Source: Paramyrothecium sp. XJ0827
Taxonomy: Eukaryota; Ascomycota; Sordariomycetes; Hypocreales; Stachybotryaceae
Assembly (NCBI GenBank): GCA_020881915.1
Contig: JAJFPB010000003.1
Span: 3,844,001 to 3,908,000 of the forward strand
DNA: 64,000 nt
Direction: 5' to 3'
The position numbers were made by a program, and so were the translations under genes. Shown here piece after piece: positions 45,890 to 56,598 of the stretch. Numbering within the stretch: the stretch's first letter is position 1; each line of letters opens with the position of its first letter. A model generated the notes under the pieces. It made no database searches, was not told the origin of the DNA, and saw nothing but the letters and a program-made list of their open reading frames with translations.

Positions 45890-47760
45890 GTCTCTCGGTG
45901 GTGGAAGGCTGCGGGAGAGGACGGTATGCCTGAGGCGTGGGTTAGATAGAAGTGTCGAGTGATCAGACGCAGCTGGGAAGCTCGGTGTTCAGACTAATTC
46001 TCGTTGCTGAGCTGCTGGCGATGATGTGAGCGTGTCCCATGCTGACAAACCCCGGTCATTTCTGCAGTCTGACTCTGGAACCAATTATCGGTAACCGACA
46101 ACGGACAAAAAACAGTAGCCTTGCTTTTGGCTATGAAATACTGCACAACCCATGACCCAATGGTGTCTATTGCCAAATCGCCCATGAACTATTGGCTATC
46201 TGCGGCTGCTGCTGTTGTGTGACCAGTGTTAATGGAATTCTGAATGTGTAAGCCACAGCGACCGATGGTTTGTATAGGGTAAGACACTTGCTGTCGGAGA
46301 GTGTCGACCGAAAAAGGTTAGGGGCTCACCCAGCACGTTGGAAGGAGGAAGCGGCACAAGCGACTTCCGGGTTTTGGCCTCACCTGCATCTTCTGCCGGG
46401 CTAGGTAGGTACCTATAACGTTATTTTACCTTACCTTATTTTACCTCTGATGGTAGACCTGCAACCTTCAGACGAACAGCAAACAACACCACCCATTTCC
46501 CAGATTACCTTGAGGCTGTAAAACGCATGAACGCGATGCCCACGGCGCAGGAAGGAGTTCGCACCGTCGATCGTTTCTCCTCCCATAGCCGTTTCTCAGG
46601 GCCACTCGCCTCCAAAACAGCTGGGGATGACACAAACTATCGGCTCGGCCCCTACTACCTGCAGACACGAGACCCCAATGCAAGCGAGATGAACTTCAGA
46701 TCCCCTTCGGTTCGATCCGACGTCTGCTTGTAACACAAGAAGGGGCTGCCGCCTCGACACGTGCAGGCGCTGCTTCAAACCTCGCCGGTTTGGGACCCGT
46801 CTCAGAATCCCTGTTGAGGCGACTGCACGCTACTCCGAGACCCCCGCCCCCACAGGTGCACCAAGCCCAGATCACCCTTAACCAGAACCGGGCTCTGTAG
46901 CCCGCTGCTCCAGCGGCGAGGACCAACATGCATACTTTCGCTCGGAATGGGAGTTGCACAGCAATGTTCAGCCATCACTTGTGTAATAATGGGTTTCATA
47001 AGAAGAGTCTGTCGACGCGGTTGAGCCCCTTCGACGGGATCAAAAGCATCATTTTGGCTGTGCTGTGTAAGTGGGAAAGGCACAGCAAATCGCAGTAACT
47101 CCGTTCGCATGGTATCCCCGGCCCAATGCATGAGACTCTTCACCTCCTGATCAGGGTGAAGGGGCTTGCATTCCCCCAACTCAGGCCGGCCTCAAACAAC
47201 CGTCTCGTCCCTGCGTCGGGGACCCGTCCCACCGAAATGGTGAGGGTGAGCATAATCGTCTGAACATTCTCCGTTTGGAAGGCTCATCGTCCGAAACGGG
47301 CGCTTCGCGAGACAATCCATTCTCAGAAGCCTGCTTGAACGCACACTTGACACCGATCTCTGACGATGAGCCCAGAAAAATACCCAAACAGTAGCCTCCG
47401 TACCGTCTGATCTTCACCAAGGATACCAAAACTCGCCAGCCGTTCTGATGACGGCGATGCCTACTACTTTGTCGCTTCTACACTGAAACTCATGGATTCA
47501 TCACATCCACCTCCCCATTATATAAGGCCGTGTCTGTCCGTGCCTCCAATCCATTTCTCTCTCATCTCATCAGCCACTCGCACTTCCACTCTCACACTCG
47601 TCTCTTTCATTTCGCTCCGCAGTTCTGTGAACGCGCTCTTTTCTAAACATTCTTTGACTTGTTCATAATTGGGAAACCGCTAGCCGGCCCTTATCCACTC
47701 CCTTACCACATTCACTAACGATTAATTCACTTGCAACCAAACACCAAGACGATCGCCATC
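45890..47760. other. Divergent promoter region (Zn2Cys6 factor / GDNQ-repeat protein)
   Basis: 1.87 kb without a convincing gene. Short frames at 46527-46733 and 46696-47179 have no recognisable features. The last 250 bp hold a TATA box and a long CT-rich leader for the plus-strand gene. Confidence 0.5.
47519..47526 (+). promoter_or_regulatory. TATA box of the GDNQ-repeat secreted protein gene
   Basis: TATATAAG lies 235-242 bp before the ATG at 47761 and is followed by a pyrimidine-rich leader full of CTCTC and CACTC strings. This suggests a highly expressed or inducible gene with a leader of about 200 nt. Confidence 0.5.
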
Positions 47761-49040
47761 ATGTCTATGTCTAAGGCTTATCTCGTTTCTATCCTTCTGG
47801 CTGTTGCCGAGGCTCGATTTGGACAGGAGCAGATTCCCGTTGCTGCTGTTCAGGCTCTCGGCTCCTTCGGCAACCCTGGAGTTGCTGGTACTCTCGCTGG
47901 CAGCATCCCCAGCTCTCTCCTGGCCGCCTCTAGTCCATGCGATAAGGTATGTCCGGGCTACAATACAGCCACGACGATCAAGAGGACTAACAATGCAAAT
48001 AGCTCAAAATTGCTGACCAGCTGATCACCGATCTCGGTAACGACCAGCAGGTTGTTGACGCCGCCAAGGCTCTTGTTGCTGCCGAAACCAACTTCAACCC
48101 CTTTGCTGTCAGCGTGCCCTTTGTCTGTGCCGATGCGACTCTTCCGACAAACGAAGCGCTGAGGGGTATCGTTCCTCTGGTGGACCCTGCTGTTGGCGGT
48201 TCTGATGTGGAGAATGCGAACTCGGCAACCTCTCTTAACACCCCCTTTGACGCTGCCGGTCTCTCGCAGGCCGAGGTCATGATTGCTCAGGGCTTCACCA
48301 ACTTCACGGCTGTTGCTGCTGATGGCTCCAAGCCTGTCCTCAATGGCCAGGATGGAGCCGGGGCCGGGGCCGGAGCTGGAGCTGGAGCCGGTGCTGGAAA
48401 CGGCGCTGACAACGGCGCTGACAACGGCGCTGGAGCTGGAGCCGGAGATGACGCCGCAGATAACGAGGAGGATGATGCTGCTGGAGGCGCTGGGGGTGCT
48501 GGAGGCGCTGTCGACTGCGGTGCTGGTCAGAACCAAGGCGGCAACCAAGGCGATAACCAGGGCGACAACCAAGGCGACAACCAAGGCGACAACCAAGGCG
48601 ACAACCAGGGCGATAACCAGGGCGATAACCAGGGTGGAAACCAGGGTGGAAACAACGAAGGCAACCAGGGCAACGACGGTGCTGATAACAACCAAGGCGA
48701 GAACAATGGTGGAAATGGAGCTGCCGACTTTGGACTCTGCACTCCTACTATGGCTCGCGTCGGAGGACTCAACGGCCGCCCTGCTGATGAGTTCACCTTC
48801 ATCCCCCAGGACCCTCTCGTTGCTCAGGGCCAGCAGGAGGCTCTGAACCCTAATATTATCACCAACCGAATTTGCGACCAGCTCACCAATGTTTGCGAAG
48901 CCAACGATGCCGCCAAGGCCATCTGTGAGAACGCCCAGTCCGAGATCCAGGCTCTCGGCACGCGGGATCAGTCTACTGCCGATACCTGGAACGCTCTCCT
49001 GGGCTTCGCTGGTGCCGACTCTTCGGTTGCTACCCTGTAA
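47761..49040 (+). CDS. Secreted low-complexity protein with GAGAG and GDNQ repeats (407 aa)
   Basis: Exons 47761-47946 and 48003-49040; a 56-nt intron with GTATGT donor, CTAAC branch site and TAG acceptor, phase 0. The start is the ATG at 47761; the frame opens further upstream only through a TTG. Signal peptide MSMSKAYLVSILLAVAEA. An N-terminal domain of about 190 aa with few Cys is followed by Gly-Ala runs, an acidic DDAADNEEDDAAGG block, about eight NQGD repeats, and a C-terminal domain of about 110 aa with four Cys (CTPTMARVGG, ICDQLTNVC, ICENAQ). Similar proteins in plant- and insect-associated fungi are usually called cell wall or circumsporozoite-like proteins; none has a firm function that I know of. 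No GPI tail is evident. Confidence 0.82.
48531..48651 (+). repeat. 12-bp tandem repeat encoding NQGD
   Basis: About ten 12-bp units of the form AACCAAGGCGAC, the last few changed to NQGG. They are in frame within the secreted protein. Copy number is likely to vary between strains through replication slippage. Confidence 0.9.
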
Positions 49041-49642
49041 GGTGGGATCTGTGACGAAACCAGAGCACCACCAGGAACACACAAGTGTACACGAGACAGG
49101 ATAGTATTTACGAGCTGGCTTGATATGCATGGCAAAGCAAGAAGCAAGCGTTGGATGGCTGGCGATCTTTGGCGCAGCACATATTAAAGGTTCCTTCAAG
49201 CAAATAGCTTTATTACGAGTTCAATATGAATAAAATTGATGATCATTCTGATAAACCCTGACTTCAAGACCGTGGATGTGAGATGCAGGTATAATCGATC
49301 AATAAAGCATCTGGGCTTAAATGCGCTCTAGCTAGTTCCACCACAATTGTAGTTAGAGAGGAGGACCACAAGTCTAAAACGATGTTCAAACCCAAGCCAT
49401 AGTCACGCTCACGTACAGCCGTGTGCTAGTAGATTAGGAAAAAACCATTGTGCTGCGGCTTCAAAAGGCAATAGTTGTGGAGACCTCCAGATATCCTGTC
49501 TCGTGATCCCGGTCACCAGCAACATGTGTCCACCTCAGTCCTTCCCATACTATCTATTGCTTATAATAGCAACATTGTACTAGTCATGTCTCCAAATCCA
49601 GTTTCAGTAGGACCAAGGTTCGTGAGTTTCACCCCGACCGCT
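49041..49642. other. Convergent 3' region
   Basis: 602 bp between the ends of the GDNQ-repeat gene and the 744-aa gene. No gene was seen. Confidence 0.6.
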
Positions 49643-51877
49643 TTAGTCCTCTGCTAAAAGCGAGTCCTCGAGCATGTCCTTGAGGGTGATGTAAAGACCG
49701 TCTTGTTTGGCTAAGACTGAGAAGAGAGAGAGAGACTTCAAGCCTGCGGCCATTGAAAAATACGATTCACCCTTGGCCGCACTTGCAACGAGCTTGCGTA
49801 GCTCATCGGCGACATCCTTGTCAACACTCTGGACTTGTCGGCGGATGGCTGGGGTCCAGCTCAATTGTTCATCCAGGGGAGGGACATCTTCGCCGGCCAG
49901 AGCGAGGAGGCGTTTCGGAGCCTGTGAGACGCACTCAAGCAGCTCCTTCGGGTCGTCGTCAGCCTCTTGTATCCTCCGCACCAGCTCCATCACACTGTCA
50001 CGGATTCCGCCAACCGCAACGTTCACCGCTTCAAGCTCATCCAATAAATCCTCAACTGCCACGTCTTGTCTTAGTTTGTCTGTGAAAGAACTCCACACTG
50101 CTGCTCGCACCGCGACTTTGGCTATCTCTGCCTCCATCTTCGCACGTTGTTTGAGCTTCAGATAATGTCGTGGCTTGGTATAGGCTCCAGCATGCTCGGG
50201 AGCTTGAAAGATATCGGTAAAGGCATCAAGGATATTGGCTTCCATGGTTTGCCATTGCACGAGGCCCTGCGAATCGAAGCTGATCTGTGCCAAGGTCACG
50301 CCACACTTGAGTGCAAAGTCCTGCCTTCTTTTGTTGAAGGCCATTATTTGGCTCATGTACGAGCTCTGAGGCATCTCTTTGAACCTGGGAGGACTTAGTA
50401 GGCTGATGAGACTGATGCTTTCGTCGTCTTCAGCCAGCTTTGAAGGGGATTTGTCGACTGTTTTGACCCTGTTCCAGACTGGACCAGCAAACCGGGAGCT
50501 TCCAGCCATTGGGATCCAACCATTTTCGCGGAGTTTCGACAAATCAATATCCACTAACCCAGAATCGAGCGGCGATGCTATCCCGAAAACTCGGTTTTTG
50601 GCCCATACATGTGGCTGCAGAGTAAAACTGAACGGGTAAGCCGTACGGTGATAGATGGGTAGGCCCAATGTTCGCACGTCAGGGAGCTTCAGCAAGGACC
50701 ATATGCTTAAGCTCCGCTTGTAACCTCCTCTTACGTCAGTTGGCTGTGTTAGGCTCGAGCCAGGGAACATGAAGGGATAAACGGTGGCCCTTGCGTTGAC
50801 GTTGAGTCTAGGATCCACGGACTGGACCTGCTTGCACCACTCACGGCATTTGTCGGTGTCTATGCTGTCGGGCTCAATGACAAACCTGCCATGCCGAGAA
50901 ACGTCCATGTTGTAGTGAACCTTTGCAAATCGCAGGGGATGGAAATGCCGAGCGAGGCCGTATCTCGCCACCACTCGAAGCATATGTGGGAAGTAGAGGA
51001 CAAATATAGCAAGGGGGACTGTAGGAACAGCCAGTTCTGGACCGCAGGCCCATCCTTCAGTCTGGGGATCTGTCTCCAGGTCAAAGTAAATGAGAACAGC
51101 CGCGAGGAAGGTGTTGATATCTGCTGAGCAGTCTTTGGTGTAGCGGGCCACGAAGTCTTTAACAGCCCGGACGAATTCCTTAGGGAACCTAATAGCCGAA
51201 AGCAGCGGCCATCGAAGCACCCAGTGCAAGTCAGTTTCTGCCTTATAGAATCTGCCGAAGCTGGGTGCAAGCTGGCTGGGCTTCTTGGCAAGTAATGGGG
51301 TCACAGCGCGACCTTCTACCAAGAGCTTTCGATGTTCCGTGGAAGCCTTCTGAAAAGGCCCTAGGATGGTTGGATAGTTGAAGTAAGCCATGGCCTCGGA
51401 TCTAAAATTGACCAGATCCTCCAGCACCTTGATGTTACCAGGAATAAGAAGGTCCTGGTGAGGGTTTACATCGGGACGAACAGTTGTTTGGCTGGGTTCC
51501 GTCCAAAGCACTATGTCTTGCGATGTGTCGTTGCTTGTTGTGGTTGGAGAAAGGTCGTGTGGGCTTGGTTTCATGAAGACGGGCTCCATGTTGCGAGCGG
51601 AGAAGCCAACATATAAGCCCAGGGGAAGTCGAACGCCATTCTCATCACAGCGAAGCTGTAGAGCCGCGAGACGAGGCGATGATTTGTAGTCGATGCTAGA
51701 AGCGCGAGACAAGAGGGCATACTTCATCCAATTTCCCTTCAGTCTCTTGGTAGTCTTTCCATCCTCGGTATGGAGCTCCCAAAGCTCGAGAACCGATGGA
51801 CCCAGAGGCTGGCTTTTGAGAGGGTGACTGGCAGCGACGGCAGACTCGCCACTACCACACGCCTCAGTCGTGGCCAT
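49643..51877 (-). CDS. Unrecognised 744-aa protein, single exon
   Basis: One intron-free frame from the ATG at 51877. No signal peptide. An aromatic-rich central region (residues about 150-480) includes SFGRFYKAETDLHWVLRWPL and one hydrophobic stretch (VPTVPLAIFVLYFPHMLRVV) that could be buried or membrane-associated. Tyr/Pro motifs YPFMFPGSS and GLPIYHRTAYPFSF follow. The last 220 residues are helical and charged, with coiled-coil character (LLDELEAVNVAVGGIRDSVM, ELVRRIQEADDDPKELLECV). I could not assign a family. An intact long frame with normal base use argues for a real gene, probably lineage-restricted. Confidence 0.75.
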   Translation of the reverse strand: MATTEACGSGESAVAASHPLKSQPLGPSVLELWELHTEDGKTTKRLKGNWMKYALLSRASSIDYKSSPRLAALQLRCDENGVRLPLGLYVGFSARNMEPVFMKPSPHDLSPTTTSNDTSQDIVLWTEPSQTTVRPDVNPHQDLLIPGNIKVLEDLVNFRSEAMAYFNYPTILGPFQKASTEHRKLLVEGRAVTPLLAKKPSQLAPSFGRFYKAETDLHWVLRWPLLSAIRFPKEFVRAVKDFVARYTKDCSADINTFLAAVLIYFDLETDPQTEGWACGPELAVPTVPLAIFVLYFPHMLRVVARYGLARHFHPLRFAKVHYNMDVSRHGRFVIEPDSIDTDKCREWCKQVQSVDPRLNVNARATVYPFMFPGSSLTQPTDVRGGYKRSLSIWSLLKLPDVRTLGLPIYHRTAYPFSFTLQPHVWAKNRVFGIASPLDSGLVDIDLSKLRENGWIPMAGSSRFAGPVWNRVKTVDKSPSKLAEDDESISLISLLSPPRFKEMPQSSYMSQIMAFNKRRQDFALKCGVTLAQISFDSQGLVQWQTMEANILDAFTDIFQAPEHAGAYTKPRHYLKLKQRAKMEAEIAKVAVRAAVWSSFTDKLRQDVAVEDLLDELEAVNVAVGGIRDSVMELVRRIQEADDDPKELLECVSQAPKRLLALAGEDVPPLDEQLSWTPAIRRQVQSVDKDVADELRKLVASAAKGESYFSMAAGLKSLSLFSVLAKQDGLYITLKDMLEDSLLAED

Positions 51878-53204
51878 TAGATCCTTGTGATGCTCAAGAT
51901 GGTTCTGATATGACCGGGAGAACGTGCAGGCTCAGGCAGGAGCAAGGACTTGGACTTGGTTGGGTTGGACTTGATAGAATGATATATGCGGCAAGTTTAG
52001 AGCGAAAAGACAGGAAAGGGGTCTAGTTGTGAGCACTGCCCGTCAGAATAGCATACGTTCGTTTAAATAGGGCGGCATGTAGGCTCTTTATTACACCGGT
52101 GTGCATCTGAGTATGAACCACGGGCCAGGTTGTGCTAATGTGAAGAGTATGGTTTGGTCGATATACTGTGACGGGGTTGTAGTCTCCCCTAGAGGCAGAG
52201 TGGTGAAAGTGAAACGAGTTGGCAGGACATGTGGCAGCGAGTTGTTGTAAGTGTCAGGAGCTGCAGCCGAGAAGCAAACCGCTTTTGGTGCCCGAGGTTG
52301 ACCAGCTGCCTCTTACAGCCTGTGAATGACAGGAGATTGTGGGTTTCCAGCCGGTCGCATACAAGTGCCGGCATAAACAGAACCAACTTGGGATTGATTA
52401 AAATATGTTTTGTTGGTCTACCAATCACTCTACACTACAGGCAGGGCAATGGTTGATCAAGATACAAACCAGTGGCATATTCCCATTCTTACATCGAATC
52501 GGAACAAAACTCATATTAAATTGTTATGTATCACTCTTTGTTGAATCTCCTCCTTGCCTAGTCTGTTGGCTCACCTCCTGGCTGCATGCGCCATGTCCTT
52601 TGATCTCTAATGGTCATACAAGCGCATCGAGATGATGCTTTGGTCCACACCCGATCTGCTGGAGCGCACAGGCCTATGCCACTTCAATGTCTTGACGTGT
52701 TGAGCCCGGCATAGTGGCAATATGATAAACAACGCCTTCGTCGGGCGGGATGCTCTGGGCCTCTTCTCAGTACATACTGCTGGCCCTTAGATCACATTAG
52801 TCTTTTCAGACAAAGAGAGTCTGGAAAGCTGGCCAGCTTTGCCAAAGTATCATTACATCCGTGCTCGTTTCTCGTTTCTCGTGAAACGCTGATCGCTCAA
52901 CTCAGTTGTAGAAGAAAGCACATCAACACTAAGCACACCACCGCCGACGACGCCGGTGTCATGATTGGGAGGGCAATTTTCCAGGAACAAGAACAAGACT
53001 CCTGTGTTAACGAAGATCCAGTCGAACCCATAATTAAAAGTCTAATGGTTGGCTCATCATCGCTTTGCTCGATTGATGCGCTTTTCGTGAGAACACGCTC
53101 TACAATAGTGGTACATATGCTAATATACGCCTATACCCCATCTCCTTTGCTGCCGTTACAGACGTTTTTGCTCAGACCCTTCTTGACGATTCAGCTTTTC
53201 GTGA
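51878..53204. other. Intergenic region
   Basis: 1.33 kb: promoter side of the 744-aa gene and 3' flank of the ZZ/EF-hand gene. A plus frame from 52961 reaching into 53404 is mostly a shadow of the latter. Nothing else was seen. Confidence 0.5.
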
Positions 53205-55949
53205 CTAGCGAATGCAGAAGTCAATCCAGCTTCCGAGATAATCCAGTCTGTTGCCCTGATCCTCCTGATTCATGTAAATCGCCGCAAACTCGTCATAGTC
53301 GAGTCTGCCCCAACCGCCGCGAGCAGCGGCCTTTGCTTCTGCCAAGCTTAACCGTTTCCACTCTTGCAATTCTTCTGTGCTGGGCTCTGGCTCCGAGGGT
53401 TTGACTTTGTCCTCGACGAGTTTTCCTCGGGCTTTACTGGACAATCCAGTGGTAAGTGGATAGAATGGTCCGGAGTCCTCCGTGGCCACTTCTGGATCGT
53501 TGTGGTTTGGTCGAAATTGCGGCAGGGTCACATCGCGATATTCTGGTTGTTCTGCATCTCCTTTTGCCCCTTCGCTAACCTCGTCTGCCGTTGCGACATC
53601 TGCGCCGACAACTCCATTTGTTTCTTCGGTGGCAGTTGGCTCTTTCTCGGCAAGTGAATAGCCTGCCTCTGAGAGCAATTCCTCGAGTGTTTTCTCTGGG
53701 ACGGGCTTTTCGTAGGCTGTCGATGAGTTCCGTTCTTGCGGCTGGGGTTTCCCATTGCTATCCTCGTCCAGCTCCACTGCATCAATCAGGTCTTTGTACT
53801 TCTCACGTTTGCGCTTTGTTTCTGCAGCTCGTATGGCCATGTCCTCCGCAGGCTTGAAGATGGAATCGAGCAACTCGTTGAAGGCCTGTTGCGTGACTTG
53901 GTACAAGATCTCAGTGCCAGCATCCCTTTCAGCCTCAGGGAGCTGGAAGCCCTTCCATTTTTGGGGGAGACTCGTAGATTCCGTCGACACGTCAGATCGG
54001 ACCTCGATGCCTTCGTCATCCTCGGCCATACCAGCTCTAGAGTTTGATAGGGAATGGTTGTGGATCGGTATCTGCGTGGCCGCCTTTGAGCTTCCTGCTG
54101 CCATCTGTTCGGTTTGGTTAATAATTTCTGCGAGAATGTCACCGTCATTGTCCCAGCCCTCGGGCGCAGAACCGCCCTCTTCTTCGTCCAGGTAGAATTG
54201 GCGTCTTTTCCATCGCTCGAACAGTTGTGCTCGTGCCATGTCGCGACGACTTTTGTCCTTCTTGGGCGCGTCGAGTCTGGTTCGTGCAATTGCCTCCGCA
54301 CGAACCTCGCTTTCTGTTGGCATTTGCTCGGACCGACGGTCTAAGGCATGTGGTTCGTCATCTTCGTCGGCCTCGTCAATGCTTGTGTCCTCCGCTTCCT
54401 CGTCCTCATCATGCCCCTCTTCATCTCCGTCCTGATCGGTGGTCAGGGCAAGAAGGGGGTGATTGCCCAATAAGACATCTGGTAACTCTTCAAGAGTTCT
54501 TGGTGGATCTATTAAGGTAACCCAGTAAGCCTCATCGGAACCCTGTGTGCTCGAGCGACGGACAGTCTGCCAATTGCCATCTGGGTTACTTCTGGCAGCA
54601 CTCCTGGAGCCAGAGCGTTGATATCTCCTTCCGTTCTCGTAGGCAAAAAGGCTGGTCAAAATGTCTTCCCGAGAAGCTGTGTCTGGCCTGTCATCAGTGA
54701 CGACATCCTCGAAGCCCTCTGCAATGTCAACAGAGCCATCGCGACGATATGTTTTCCCATCGAAGCGCATTTCCCTGTCAGCGCTGGGTATTCCTCCTTC
54801 GCGGCCAAACAGGCTACTCAGGGGTTGGCGGCTTGAGACTAGTTGCTGTGCTTCGGTGCTAGAAAGTAACTGATCTTCCAGACCTGCGAGGATGTCTTTG
54901 TGCATCTGCTTATACAATACGTAGTACGCACGAAACATGCGCAAGAAATCACGGCGGTCAACGAAGCCATCAGCGTCGATATCGTAGCCTTCAAATACCT
55001 TACGCAGCTTATCCTTGCGCTTGCGATAGGAAAGACCGTGGAGAAACTCGGCGAAGCCGATCAGGCCGTCGTTGTTGGTGTCATAAAACGAAAACATGCG
55101 GTCATGAATGAGGTTGGGCGCCGCATGACGGGATCCTCCCGTCGGCACGAGGCAGCGTTCAAAAGTTTTGCGGTCCATGGCAACGCCAAGATCGTCCGGA
55201 TCTTCCCTCCACTCGGTATTTGCCATGAATGTCCATTGCTCCCAGAATGCCTCCAGCTCGGGCCGCTCGAACCCAGTGTCTCTAGAGAGCTTCGCGATAG
55301 CCGGTCTTGGCAGGGTTCGACGACAGGTATCCGGATCACCTGTATACCAAACGGGCTGCATCTGTCTCGCACCGAACGGTGGCGCAGGGATTCTTATCTT
55401 GTAAAAGATGTGGGTTTTGATGTGGACGCCTTGCGCTTCGCATGTTTCGCACAAGTCAAAGTCGGCGCAATTGGCGCAGCGATATCTGATACCTCGGATG
55501 GGTATGATGCCGCATGAGTTACATTGACACCCCCTATGCACGCAACCGTTGCGGCGAGCATTGTCCTCCGAGACGCGGAAGAGCAGGTTGACAATGTTGT
55601 GACCAGTCCGCTGCGTCGAGGGGAAGCCTCCTGGGTCGTTCCACCACTCATCTACACCGTCATCGGCAACGGTCTCCCCATCGCCTTGTATGCCAAGCAT
55701 GTTGACGTCGACATTTTCGTCGCCCGCGACACCGGAAGAGGAGCTGGAGGACGTGTTGTTCCTTCGAGGTCGGCGCCGCCGGATCGCGTTGCTCCTATGC
55801 AGTCCACTGCCAGTTGGGGACGGCGGCGTCGAAGTGTACTGGGACTGGTAAGTGTAGTAACCGATCGATGCGGCCGCGACGACAGAGACAAGAGCCACAG
55901 CCAACCGCGGCCGCGTAAGAGAATCGGCCGAAGCTGTCGATAACCACAT
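53205..55949 (-). CDS. Membrane-anchored ZZ zinc finger and EF-hand protein, 914 aa
   Basis: Single exon from the ATG at 55949. An N-terminal hydrophobic segment (about 17-33) suggests a membrane anchor. It is followed by an Arg/Ser-rich stretch, then a ZZ-type zinc finger at about 136-180 (CNSCGIIPIRGIRYRC, CANCADFDLCETC, ending HIKTHIFYKI). Two canonical EF-hands follow: DTNNDGLIGFAEF and DIDADGFVDRRDF. A long, acidic, largely disordered second half contains EEGHDEDEEAED and EKTLEELLSEAGYSLAEKE. The C-terminal YDEFAAIYM stretch resembles a partial EF-hand. Calcium-dependent scaffold or signalling at a membrane is inference; the family occurs widely in fungi with little functional data. Confidence 0.85.
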   Translation of the reverse strand: MWLSTASADSLTRPRLAVALVSVVAAASIGYYTYQSQYTSTPPSPTGSGLHRSNAIRRRRPRRNNTSSSSSSGVAGDENVDVNMLGIQGDGETVADDGVDEWWNDPGGFPSTQRTGHNIVNLLFRVSEDNARRNGCVHRGCQCNSCGIIPIRGIRYRCANCADFDLCETCEAQGVHIKTHIFYKIRIPAPPFGARQMQPVWYTGDPDTCRRTLPRPAIAKLSRDTGFERPELEAFWEQWTFMANTEWREDPDDLGVAMDRKTFERCLVPTGGSRHAAPNLIHDRMFSFYDTNNDGLIGFAEFLHGLSYRKRKDKLRKVFEGYDIDADGFVDRRDFLRMFRAYYVLYKQMHKDILAGLEDQLLSSTEAQQLVSSRQPLSSLFGREGGIPSADREMRFDGKTYRRDGSVDIAEGFEDVVTDDRPDTASREDILTSLFAYENGRRYQRSGSRSAARSNPDGNWQTVRRSSTQGSDEAYWVTLIDPPRTLEELPDVLLGNHPLLALTTDQDGDEEGHDEDEEAEDTSIDEADEDDEPHALDRRSEQMPTESEVRAEAIARTRLDAPKKDKSRRDMARAQLFERWKRRQFYLDEEEGGSAPEGWDNDGDILAEIINQTEQMAAGSSKAATQIPIHNHSLSNSRAGMAEDDEGIEVRSDVSTESTSLPQKWKGFQLPEAERDAGTEILYQVTQQAFNELLDSIFKPAEDMAIRAAETKRKREKYKDLIDAVELDEDSNGKPQPQERNSSTAYEKPVPEKTLEELLSEAGYSLAEKEPTATEETNGVVGADVATADEVSEGAKGDAEQPEYRDVTLPQFRPNHNDPEVATEDSGPFYPLTTGLSSKARGKLVEDKVKPSEPEPSTEELQEWKRLSLAEAKAAARGGWGRLDYDEFAAIYMNQEDQGNRLDYLGSWIDFCIR

Positions 55950-56598
55950 TGCTAGCTCCGTATCATGTTGGGTAAGGTAGAAGATGGTGAATACGGTTTG
56001 CGGAGGAGGTATGAGGCAGTCGGGTTTTATTGGCTGCGAGAATGCTTTCGAATGAGCTGTCCACAGGTGAACCTTGGATCAAGCGCGCGACTGCAAAGCC
56101 AAAGGTTGACTAAGATAGATAAGTTGTGGTGTTTGACGCATCAGATGCCTACAAATTGATGATGGATCGGAGAGGTGCATTGGGCCATGCGGCCTGTAAT
56201 GGAGACCTTGGGAAGCTAAGCTGCGGTACCTAAATGGCATAGCCTTTGCCTCTGCAGAGCAGGTACCACCGAGCTGAGGCTGGCTTGGGCGGAGCTGGGG
56301 AGGTCCCTTCACTGGAGCCGGTACTCCGTACACCAAGCGTACATGGTACTTGAAGGGAGGACGGCACGAATTGGGGAAGCCTAGCAAGCTTCCTTGCTAC
56401 CTAGAGGTACCTCGTTAGCTGTAGCTTCGAGCAGCGAATGTCCCCTGTACCTGCAAGTACTCGCAGTGGGGACCTCAAGCCACCCTCTGACGATGCTGGT
56501 CATTGATTATCGAAAAGCTTCGAGCAGCATGTTCCAGAGCAGCAGCTTCTCGACTACACCACAATTCATAGCCGAAGCAAGCACCAATTGGCAACAAC
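55950..56598. other. Divergent promoter region (ZZ/EF-hand gene / RCF1)
   Basis: 649 bp, with GGTACC strings at 56225, 56262 and 56406. No gene was seen. Confidence 0.5.

Noticed and set aside
46700..46725. GGTTCGATCC string resembling a tRNA T-arm (box B)
   Set aside because: The loop is one base short, the stem pairs poorly, and no box A or acceptor stem is found at a suitable distance.
47958..49199. 413-codon minus frame with repeated ALVVALVVALV
   Set aside because: It is antisense to the NQGD repeat gene, and its hydrophobic repeat is the mirror of the 12-bp array. The plus gene has a signal peptide, an intron with branch site, and Cys-containing flanks.
52961..53404. 147-codon plus frame
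   Set aside because: It overlaps the end of the ZZ/EF-hand gene on the other strand and has no domain or signal features.
16620..56411. GGTACC palindromes in several promoters (for example 16620, 23290, 30233, 36570, 41874, 46408, 56225, 56406)
   Set aside because: Several also occur inside coding regions, and the total is about what chance predicts for a 6-mer in 64 kb, so no enrichment can be claimed.
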